Positions 55,422 to 64,000 of a stretch of 64,000 nt of DNA are shown one piece after another. Position 1 is the stretch's first letter. Each line of letters begins with the position of its first letter. The translations under genes were made by a program, and so were the position numbers. The DNA is taken from contig NC_133326.1 of assembly GCF_042186555.1 (NCBI RefSeq), positions 689,788,708 to 689,852,707 on the forward strand, in the 5' to 3' direction. This DNA comes from Aquarana catesbeiana (Eukaryota; Chordata; Amphibia; Anura; Ranidae). The notes beneath the pieces are model-generated. The model had not been told where the DNA came from and did not search any database. It saw only the letters and a list, made by a program, of their open reading frames with translations.

Positions 55422-55850
55422 ATGCCGCGTACAAACGAGCGGACTTTCCGACCGGACTGGTCCGACGGATCGAGTCCGGTGGACAATTCGACCGTGTGTG
55501 GGCTTAATCAGACCTGCAGCGGACTTTTTCTGTCGAAAATCTGACGGACTTTAGATTTGGAACATGTTTCAAATCTTTCCGACGGACTCGAGTCTGGTCG
55601 AAAAGTCCGATCCTCTGTATGCTAGTCCGCCGGACGAAAACCGACGCTACGGCAGCTATTGGCTACTGGCTAGCAACTTCCTTATCTTAGTCTGGTCGTA
55701 CGTCATCACGTACGAACCCGTCGGATTTTGGTGTAATCGTGTGTAGGCAAGTCTGTTCGTCGGGAAAGTCCGTCGGAAGTCCGCCGAAAGTCTGTCGGAT
55801 AGACCGTCGGACCAGTCCAGTCGAAAAGTCCGCTTGTGTGTACGAGGCAT
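55422..55850. mobile_element. MITE with GCCGCGTAC ends, copy B (longer form)
   Basis: A 429-bp element with the same ends as 15462-15610 and many AAGTCCG / CGGACTT / GTCGGA motifs throughout, dense near both ends. It is probably the ancestral length. Confidence 0.75.
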
Positions 55851-55955
55851 TTGTGAGGTCTAGTCTGTTTCCCCATAACAGTTGAAAGGAACAACTGATC
55901 CATGCATAGAGTGATACTGGCAAAACACAGACAAAGCTGACATACAAAAATACAG

Positions 55956-56241
55956 GATTAGGTAAGCTTTAATCAGATTACTCTCACTGTTATCCTGATT
56001 GATTTTTGAGCCAGATGCCTCAGCATACTGTTTCATCACCAAGACCACCTCCTTAGCCCCCTCCATCCCAGAGATTAAAACAGACACATTGTCAGCATAG
56101 GCCACTACCATAGGCTCATCGACAGTGCCCAAAGGAACTCCACAAAACATCCAGCTCTCTAACCTCCTGATGAAGGGATCAGTTGTGAACTTATGTGTAT
56201 GTCTGGCTGAGCTAATTTCCTTCTATCAGCTGTGCCAGCCA
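55956..56241 (-). pseudogene. Tx1/L1-like RT fragment, copy B
   Basis: Counterpart of 15716-15985, with VVAYADNVSVLISG in the palm motif and the same AEASGSKINQDNSE block. The last catalytic Asp is Asn in both copies. Confidence 0.6.
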
Positions 56242-56250
56242 GGTGCCAAA

Positions 56251-57638
56251 TGTTACAATGTTTTGCTGATTCCTGTGTCCTTGAATGAATGAATGAATGA
56301 ATGATTTGTAAAGCGCTGCAAATGCGAACTGAATTGCCTCAAGGCGCTGGATGCATTCTCTGTTGTCAGCTTCTCAGAAAAGGAAGGTCTTTCGTTTTTC
56401 CCTGAAGGCCTGGTGGTTTGCTTCCATGTGGATGTTCGTTGGAAGAGCATTCCATAGTCGAGGTCCTTGGACTGCGAGGTCCTTGGTCCTTAGGTTGGCC
56501 TAAGAGCTAGGGGTAAACAGGCTTTAAAGATTAACATTTTCTCCACCATTTTCAGCCAGGTTACTGTCCCTTAAAAGGTCAACCAACATAAAAGGGGCTG
56601 CCTCCAAGCCACTGGCACTGTTCATGGGGAATTTCGGCCAAAATGTAGCGTCTTACTCTTTTGGAGAGATCACCCCCTTTGGAGGGGGTATAATGGAAAT
56701 TTCCTTGGGCTTTGTACGCAAATTCACACAGCGCCAAAATGTGCACTTCCAACGTCAAAATGCACGCAAAACACAAAACAATTCCTTCGTGCTTAAGCAC
56801 GTTTGTATCAGGCTCTTTGGTACAAAGAAGTTGAAGTACTTCAGTAGCACCAGATAGAATCAGAAAAGATGCTGCTTCAAACTGGAGTCTTGACATGTCT
56901 GTCCTCACGAGCACAGGAACTCCATTTTTATTTATCGGCAACAAAAGGAATTACAAACAGGAAGTCATGGCCCCAACAGCCAATCACTTCCACCATGCAA
57001 AATGACATCACAGGAAATGACAGCATAGAAAATTACAACACAGGAAATGACAACAGTAAAGGGGAGATGCACATGTCTCACCCACTTAAGGCATGTACAC
57101 TGCCCCCCGCCCAGCCATATGCATTCACATCCACCATCTTGGCCAGCATGAAGCCTATTCAATACTGCTCAGAGTAACCAGTATCTAGCAAGATCATTCT
57201 ACTTGTTCTTACAGGCTTGAGAAGTTCTGCGGGGACATTGCTACTGCTGTTGTCAATATACGGTACGAGTATACCAACAAGGCAGATATCAATGTCCTCT
57301 TATAAAAGCAAATATGTATCCAAAAGGGATAGCGTAGCCACAACAGAGATATTTGCTTCTCTAATGTGCATAGACAATTGAAGGCAAGAAGCCCAGCACA
57401 TTGCGCTTGATACTTACAAACTGGCAAACGCCCACACACACATAGAGAACACATCTCCAAGCCCATGAGAAGGTTTTCATACTTATGGTTTTACCGCTGG
57501 TCCCGATTCAACCCAAGTGCACTCTGCTAGAGCGCTCCTCAGTTAAATCAGACACAGGGAGACATATGACAATATATAAAACACACATCCTAGAATAAAA
57601 AGTCCACAGGAGTCCATATAATAAAAATTTCCACAACA
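56251..57638 (-). mobile_element. Endogenous retrovirus LTR, copy B
   Basis: Counterpart of 16011-17181, with TGTTGTGG at the 5' end (57638) and CATTGTAACA at the 3' end (56251). A 205-bp LINE fragment (56283-56487) is inserted near its 3' end; without it the lengths agree (about 1.18 kb). Confidence 0.55.
56283..56487 (-). mobile_element. 5'-truncated LINE fragment, only in copy B
   Basis: It starts at the left with the same (CATT)n tail and GCGCTTTACAAATC-type end as the LINE at 33863-37615, and codes for the matching C-terminal part (GPRLWNALP-like). It is flanked by CCTT (56279-56282 and 56488-56491). The corresponding copy A site near 16038-16042 is uninterrupted. Confidence 0.8.
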
Positions 57639-57808
57639 GTCAGTCCTCTTTGTCATATGCTCCTCGGTATCCCTCGATGAATCTTGATCTTCTTCTTACA
57701 CCTGGAAATGAGTTTATCTTTACGGTCCATCTTGACTTGTAGACTCTGTTCTTCAGGAGGGACGACTTATAGAGAGGACATGACATGGTAAGCTGTAGTG
57801 ATCGCCGG

Positions 57809-58096
57809 TCAGTTTGGGATCCTCTGTGTCTGATACGCGGGCTGGGCTTCAGGGCGTCTCATCTCAGAGAGGAAGATGTGGTCATCTGCTCGGGCTCTGT
57901 TCACTCGTCCAATCAGGCAACAGGAGCACCTCATCATGACATATAGAAGGAATAGAAACAAAACAACATGAGTATATATATCCCTACTTCCTTCAACCAT
58001 GATCCGATGGAAAATAAAAAATTGCCAAAGTTGCCCAAACCCTTAAAAGGATTCCAACCTTCACTAACTATAGCTCTGGCTTTGCCTTACAGGGAT
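57809..58096 (-). pseudogene. env: Retroviral env, membrane anchor and tail, copy B
   Basis: Counterpart of 17344-17632: hydrophobic anchor and the same cytoplasmic tail, with an extra small deletion that shifts frame before the anchor. Its upstream part is beyond the L2 element. Confidence 0.7.
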
Positions 58097-58711
58097 TATT
58101 ATTATTATTATTATACAGGATTTATATAGCGCCGACAGTTTACGCAGCACTTTACAACATGAGGGCAGACAGTACAATTACAATACAATTCAATACAGGA
58201 GGAATTAGAGGGCCCTGCTCGTTAGAGCTTACAATCTAGGAGGGAGGGTCAAGTTATACAAGAGGGTAACAGCTGTGAGGGATGAGCTAATGGAGAAAAC
58301 AGTGCAGTTGTTAGATGGAGGCAGGATAGGTTTCTCTGAAGAGGAAAGTTTTCAGGGATCGCCTAAATGTGGATAAGTTTGGAGACAGTCTGACAGATTG
58401 GGGTAGGGACTTCCAGAGTATGGGCGAGGCTCAGGAGAAGTCCTGGAGGCAGATATGGGAGGAGGTGATGAGGGAGCTAGAGAGCAGGAGGTCTTGGGAG
58501 GAACGGAGACGGCGATTAGGTTGGTATTTTGAGACTAGGCTAGTGATGTAACAGGGGGCGCACAGTTGTAGATGGCTTTTTAACTTATTGTTAGTATTTT
58601 GAATTTAATTCGTTGGGCGAGTGGCAGCCAATGGAGGGATTGGCATAGAGGGGTAGCAGTCACTGAGCGGTTTGTAAGGTGGATGAGTCTGGCAGCAGCA
58701 TTCATGATGGA

Positions 58712-60370
58712 CTAAAGGGGGGATAGTCTATTTAAAGGTAAGCCAGTGAGAAGGGAGTTGCAGTAGTCGAGGCGAGAGATAACCAGAGTGTGAATCAGGA
58801 GCTTTGTGGTTTCATTGGTTAGAAAGGGACGTAGTTTAGAGATGTTGCGGAGGTTGAGGCAGCAAGCTTTGGAAAGTGATTGGATGTGGGGCCGAAAGGA
58901 GAGTTCAGAATCCAGGATAACACCTAGCACCCTGACATGTGGGGACGGGTGGATGGTTGTGCCATTGCTCTTGACAGACAAGTCAGGGGAAGAGGCACGT
59001 GGGGGAGGAAATATTATAAGCTCGGTTTTGGACAAGTTGAGTTTGAGGAAGTGGTGTGACATCCATACAGATATATCGGTTAGTAAGTTAGTGATGCATA
59101 AGGAGACTAATGGGGTGAGTTGAGGGGTGGAGAGATAGATTTGTGTGTCGTCAGCGTAGAAATGACACAGGGAAATGACCTATCAGCTGACCCAGGGAAG
59201 AGGTGTAGATTGAAAATAAAAGAGGTCCAAGAACAGAACCTTGGGGGACCCTGACGGAAAAGGGAAGAGGAGTGGAGGAAGTAGAATTGTAAGTGACACT
59301 GAAGGTGCGTTGGGATTGGTAGGATGAGAGCCACTGAAGAGCACAGTCACGAAGACCGAGGGAGTAAAGTTTTTTGAGGAGGAGGGGGTGGTCAACCGTG
59401 TCAAAGGCAGCTGAAAGGTCCAGTAGTAGGAGTACAGAATAGTGTCCGTTGGTTTTTGCAGTTAGTAGGTCGTTTGTGAGTTTTAGAAGAGCAGTTTCTG
59501 TGGAGTGTTGAGGGCGAAATCCAGATTGAAGGGGATCAAGAAGGTTGTTCTTAATAAGGTGGTCACTCAGTTGGTTGTAAACCGGGCGTTCAAGGAGTTT
59601 AGAGAAAAAGGGGAGCAAGGAGATAGGGCGTAGGTTGTTAAGATTGGTAGGGTCCAAGGACGGCTTTTTAAGTATGGGGGTGACCAGTGCATGTTTTAGA
59701 GCATTGGGGAAGGTGCCAGAGGTGAGGGAAAGATTGAAGATGTGGGTTAGAGAGTGTAGGATGGAGTCAGAGGGCAACCGGAGCATTTTAAAGGGAATAG
59801 GGTCCAGGGGACAGGTGGTTAGATGGGTGATAGAAAGGAGTTTAGCAACTTTGTCTGTATTAGCAGATTTGAAAAAGGGGAGTGTCGGTTGTACCTGTTG
59901 GCATGGGGTCTTAGCTGGGGGAGATACCTGTAGAGTGGAGATTTCATCACGGATTGTATCAATCTTGTTTTTGAAGTGAATAGCGATCTCCTAGGCAGTG
60001 AGTGAGTCAGTGGGTGGAGGACGAAGTAGAGAGTTGAAGGTGGAGAAGAGTTTACGGGGACTGGATGAGAAGGTGTTAATAAGAGTTGTAAAATAGGTTT
60101 GCTTGGCAGTGTGGAGGAAAGAATAGTATTTTTGGAGGGCAGATTTGTATTGGTTGAAGTCTTTGAGAGACTTAGTCTTGTGCCACAGACGCTCAAGAGC
60201 GCAACTACGTTTTTTGCAAATTTAAGTGTCATCTGTTTGCCAGGGTTGTAGGGGTCGGGGTCTGATTCTGCGTGTAGTGAGGGGAGCGAGCTTGTCCAGG
60301 GTGGAGGCCAGGGATTTATTGTAGATGGACGTGGCTTGGTTGGGGCAGGACAGGGGAGAGATTTTGTCAT
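58712..60370 (-). pseudogene. L2 reverse transcriptase region, copy B
   Basis: The same RT as in copy A, now in pieces (59786-59151 and 59062-58712, with linker frames up to 60370). Motif [12 protein letters not shown] and a [15 protein letters not shown] block remain, but a small rearrangement at 59160-59185 has destroyed the YADD region that is intact in copy A. Confidence 0.75.
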
Positions 60371-60773
60371 AGAGGTAGTCAGTAGCAGAATAGAGGAGAG
60401 AGGAGTTGAAGTTGCAAAAGTTTCTATGGGTGATGGTTACGCGATTGGAGGGAAAGGTGGTAGAAGACAGGAGGAGAGAGAAACTAATAAGGTGATGGTC
60501 GGAGAGAGGAAAAGGATTGTTTGAGAAGTTGCATGGAGTGCATAGGTAGGAGATTACAAGGTCAAGGGTGTTGCCATCAGAGTGAGTAGAAGCCTGTACC
60601 CATTGCTTCAGGTCAAATGACGAGGTTAGACTAAGAAGTTTAGAAGTAGCAGGAGTGTTTGTTTTAGCAGGGATGTTGAAATCACTGAGGATAGTAGGAA
60701 TTTCCGAAGAGAGAAAGTAGGGTAGCCAGGCAGAGAACTCATCAAGGAAAGTCGATAGTGGTCCAGGGGGTCA

Positions 60774-61046
60774 CTAGATTACAGCAATTGTTAGGGAAGT
60801 AGGAGAGAATAGACGTATACAGTAGGCTTCAAATGATGAGAGGGAAAGAGAGGGAGGGGAGTGAATAACCTGGAAGGTGCATTGGAGGGATAGGAGGAAT
60901 CCCACTCCACCTCCCTTGAGTCCATTAGGCCTAGGGGAGTGAGTCCAGTGAAGGCCACCCTGGGAGAGGGAAGCAGGAGAAGGCGTGTCAGATTCGTGGA
61001 GCCAGGTTTCGGTGAGAGCAAGTAGATTAAAGGAATTAGTGACCAA
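60774..61046 (-). pseudogene. L2 endonuclease N-terminal part, copy B
   Basis: The frame carries LALTETWLHESD and GGGVGFLLS, as in copy A; the following GDFN and SDH blocks lie in other frames down to about 60480. Confidence 0.7.
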
Positions 61047-61083
61047 GAGGTCATGAACAGCGGTGAGTTTGTTGTCCCTTCAA

Positions 61084-61860
61084 TGATCCGATGGAAAATA
61101 AAAAAAATTGCCAAAGTTGCCCAAACCCTTAAAAGGATTCCAAACTTTACTAACTATAGCTCTGGCTTTGCCTTGCAGGGATCTAACCTTATCTATATGG
61201 GCCTGAACTTTGTCACTAGTATCCTCGATCCAGGTACAACAATCTTTTCCTATGAATTCACAGAAACCCCCCTTGGATGCCAACAGATAATCAAGGGCCA
61301 TCTTCTCCTGTAATAGAAGGGTCTTGATCTGTCGTTGTTCCTGTGAGATTTCCCTTACAGCTCCAATGGTTTCATTGAACGTCCCATCCACAATGGATGA
61401 GAAGTTGTTCAATCGTTTCATAAGTTCAATCCCCCACCCTGTCCAAGTAGGAAACCATGCCCAGGCCCGGTCGGAGTTGGTGAACAATTCCCTTCTAACT
61501 CTTCCTGACGTTCTTACCTTCTCTCACGCTCATATGCGATATAAGATGCTGGGACGAGTTTCACCAGGAGGCATTAACCTCTGGCATTAGGGGAATCCCT
61601 TTAGAAGCTGAAGTACCGCATAAGTAGTAGGGGCCAGTCAGAGTAGCACAGGGGGAATCACTCTGACGGTCAAGTGCATTGAGTAGTAGCAGAATAGACT
61701 GGGGGATTACTCCCTCGGTCTGAACGTCACACCCTTCCTTCCAACATATGTAATCTGGTATATTAGTAATATTAAAAAGGCCGGGGGTTTCATTGGTTAG
61801 ATTAAGAGCGAGCGTCCCACCCTCTTTCTGAACCATACAAGGCCACATACCCTTAACAAG
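61084..61860 (-). pseudogene. env: Retroviral env, surface end and TM ectodomain, copy B
   Basis: Counterpart of 20644-21426, slightly better preserved: a 135-codon frame (61487-61080) covers the TM heptad region and the C-x6-CC motif (61236-61262) without the stop found in copy A. Another frame (61848-61561) holds part of the surface subunit with several N-linked sites. A frameshift lies between them. The left end is the L2 target duplication. Confidence 0.7.
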
Positions 61861-62659
61861 GGAGGGGTGCTTTGGGGCAGGTCACCTCCCTTTCCTGACC
61901 TGCCGGGCTGCATGCTCGTTTTTTCGTAGATTTTTTATTGCCGGCAATGCTTGTTTTTTACATTCAGCTGTCAGCTGATGACTCATCGGTTGTTATGGAT
62001 GCTGCATCCGGCTTCCTGGCCCGCTCCTTAGCAACCAGCTATTGTAGGCATTTGTGGTGAGGTTTTAACAAGCCAAAAGTGATTGTCAACCGCACCGCAA
62101 ATGTGCATAGTGCATTTGGGGGAGCATTTTTATTGCTCACTAAATGCTTATCAACTTCCCCCTTTTAACGTGCATTAACGCTAAAGGTGTGTTAGCATCT
62201 TAAGCAACTGTAAATTAGCCCTAACACACAGAGTACTGTATAGTGCCATTGCTTTAGACAACCAATCAGCCAGGAGATGGGTGACTGGCAAAGGTGACAA
62301 TTACTCTTGTAATGGAGGGGGTTAAGTGCTTGGCATCCCCATTAGCAGCCAGTTCCCCACTCTGCAGCACAGAGCACCTAGGGAGCTAGCCTGGTGTCAC
62401 AGAAGAAAGTATGTAGAGGGGATCTGGGAGAAGAGGGCAAGCACGGAGGTTGAAGAAAGATAGAGCATTTCCAGTATCCCATAGCAACCATGGGATCTGT
62501 CACTGGGGAAAAGGTGTCTAAACTGCTAGATTGGTGGATTTCTGTATAGGTTCAGGGATACTGGCCTGAAAATATCACACACCTTGGAGTAGTGTCCTCA
62601 AAACGTGTCTGAAGTAAAGTGTCATCAGGTAACAGAGTCAGCAAAGAAAACAAGAAGTT
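61861..62659. other. Non-coding stretch, copy B
   Basis: Collinear with 21427-22239: first a fragment of the GC-rich repeat, then unrecognised sequence. Confidence 0.4.
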
Positions 62660-62881
62660 AACAGTATCATTGCAACTCGCCCAAGTTATGCCCATACGTA
62701 TAGCAGAGACCTCAAGGGACACTCCTGATGCACACTTGAGCCAACCTCCATCTTGAGAATGGATTTGAAGGTTTTATTGAATCTTTTGACCAGCCCATCT
62801 GTCTGTCAGTGATAGACAGACGTAAGCAATTGTTTGATCTCAGCTTGCATAGGTCTGCCCTGCCTTGGTCCATCAGAATTT
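62660..62881 (-). pseudogene. Ty3/Gypsy integrase fragment at the copy B boundary
   Basis: Counterpart of the left part of 22240-22560: the QTDGLVKRFNKTFK block is present, with the same Glu-to-Lys change. Homology to copy A stops at 62881, just before the MDQG block. Confidence 0.65.
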
Positions 62882-64000
62882 AATTGGCAGTTCTTGGATG
62901 CTCTGTAGTTATATCCTTGTAAAGCTGCCACTATACTGAGAAGCATCCAGCACTAGGTAAGTGCTATGTTTAGTTTACCCACTATAGCTGATATCGATTC
63001 TAACATCATCAATAATACCATCACTAACTAACTATTCTTTGGATACACTCACTTAGTATAATTGTCTTTTCACCTCTAGCCATCACTATCCATACACATG
63101 TTCACCATTCCAACCTCTACATTCACCCCATACACTCCTAACAATTGGCTTGATCTGTTCACTGGCACCCATACACATTTTTAGTTTTTATCACAGTTTG
63201 GTTTGATTTAGTTAGTTTTTTTCTTTTTACACTATTTCTCACAGTGCATTCCCACACGATCACTTCACATCCATCATCATCACCATGGCACTACCAGCAC
63301 ATTCACTTTCTCCATCCATGCTCTAATTGGATTTATTATTCTCAACATCCTTCTATCACCCATCATGCGTCATTCATGCACATCTTCTATTATTTGTATC
63401 CTTTAATTATTATACTATCAATTAAATACATACTTCCAAGTAATAGGTTTGATTAACAGTAATATACATATATACAAGCAATCACTCCATTGAGGGCTAA
63501 TTAGCTATTGCCCTACGGCACTAGATATTTTGAGAACAATACTACTAAGGTTCCTAACCAAGTCTTTTCTATATACAATGGCAGGTGCTCTGCCCCCGTC
63601 ATTTCCCCTGTCCAAATGTGCGACCCCTTGCAAGTCCAATGGATTGCGGATGTGCCTGTGAGGCACGGAGGGATATGTGCGGTCTCTGGGATCTCTAGGC
63701 CTTCATGCTTTTAAACAATCTGGTTTGGTTGGTGCATCTTCACCATATCATCCACTCAATGGTAAATATACCTCCATAGATACAATGTAATACAGTTATT
63801 TATCAATGCTAAATGCTGTGTAAATGTTTTACATATTGACTAAGGTTATAAGTTTAAACTCTAACTGTGACATATTTTCCTAGAATATAAAACCCCCCTG
63901 AAGAAGTCCAATGGGTCGAAATGCATTGGGATATTCATATGGACATTATTGATGACACGTTTTTTAACCATGGATGATGTTATATGTCGATTTTTGGTAC
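62882..64000. other. Unassigned sequence right of copy B
   Basis: AT-rich and pyrimidine-biased, with only short unsupported frames (63244-63456, 63508-63714). The sequence near 63640-64000 resembles the non-autonomous hammerhead-bearing repeats seen elsewhere in the window. Confidence 0.4.
63898..63930 (+). ncRNA. Hammerhead-ribozyme-like motif, best core
   Basis: All core boxes are present: CTGAAGA (63898-63904), a hairpin AGTCC-AAT-GGGTC with two wobble pairs, GAAA (63918-63921), the self-complementary TGCA, TT, and GGG that can pair with the CCC before the first box. A very short palindromic stem III is the form described for PLE-type hammerheads. Stem II is weak. Confidence 0.5.

Larger units (their letters stand above)
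58097..61083 (-). mobile_element. L2-type LINE inside env, copy B
   Basis: Counterpart of 17633-20643, between about 97-98 bp of duplicated target (58000-58096 and 61084-61182). The (TTA)n tail is shorter here. Confidence 0.85.
28358..62881 (+). repeat. Segmental duplication, copy B
   Basis: The 34.5-kb partner of 1788-22448. It is longer because it holds a 3.75-kb LINE (33863-37615), about 6.1 kb downstream of the receptor gene (47865-53995), a 205-bp LINE fragment (56283-56487) and the 3.57 kb deleted from copy A (30159-33723). Subtracting these and a 280-bp MITE difference gives the length of copy A to within about 0.1 kb. Confidence 0.9.

Noticed and set aside
63244..63714. Two short frames right of copy B
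   Set aside because: No homology recognised, no splice or promoter context, and sequence next to them looks like a non-coding repeat.

Overview
The window reads as nuclear DNA of a frog, most likely a ranid or close relative. It is dense in DNA transposons, MITEs, L2-type and Tx1-type LINEs, a Penelope-like element and an endogenous retrovirus, and its only intact host genes are two single-exon olfactory receptors. The organism call rests on recalled repeat types (short elements with ends such as TAAAGTGGTTGTAAACC, GGCCCCTTTCACA and GCCGCGTACACACGAG, and a very common CG-rich palindrome) and was not tested by a search.

The main structure is a direct segmental duplication. Copy A is about 1788-22448 and copy B about 28358-62881, with a 5.9-kb spacer. 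In order, each copy carries a Penelope-like (PLE) remnant with a GIY-YIG domain, an L2 fragment, a large hAT element, another L2 fragment, two MITEs, an intact olfactory receptor gene (13020-13964 in A, 46919-47863 in B), repeats, a retroviral LTR and a broken env gene split by an L2 element, and part of a Gypsy integrase. B is 34.5 kb and A 20.7 kb. Five events explain nearly all the difference: a 3.75-kb LINE only in B (33863-37615), about 6.1 kb downstream of the receptor only in B (47865-53995), a 3.57-kb deletion in A that removed the hAT 5' end, a 205-bp LINE fragment only in B, and a 280-bp internal deletion of a MITE in A.

Left of copy A (1-1788) lie a near-perfect 1.2-kb palindrome, whose arms each carry a GC box, TATA box and poly(A) signal, GC-rich hairpins, and an array of AAAGTCCG-type motifs. 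The spacer (22449-28357) holds a 30-bp-class minisatellite interrupted by a solo LTR, a LINE 3' remnant, 1.2 kb of purine-rich low-complexity DNA, and the start of the PLE insertion. The window ends in about 1.1 kb with a hammerhead-ribozyme-like motif.

The elements are nested and can be ordered. The L2 in the retroviral env (both copies, flanked by about 98 bp of duplicated target) and the hAT predate the duplication; the 3.75-kb LINE and its 205-bp relative came after it. The hAT in B keeps both ends and an 8-bp target duplication. A Tc1 element in the B-only segment (48487-50114) has a transposase open except for one late stop codon and sits inside ORF2 of a Tx1-like LINE. Hammerhead-like motifs recur at several independent loci, including both inverted terminal repeats of the PLE.

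Limits: alignments were made by eye, family names come from recognised motifs, and element ends are exact only where target duplications are stated.
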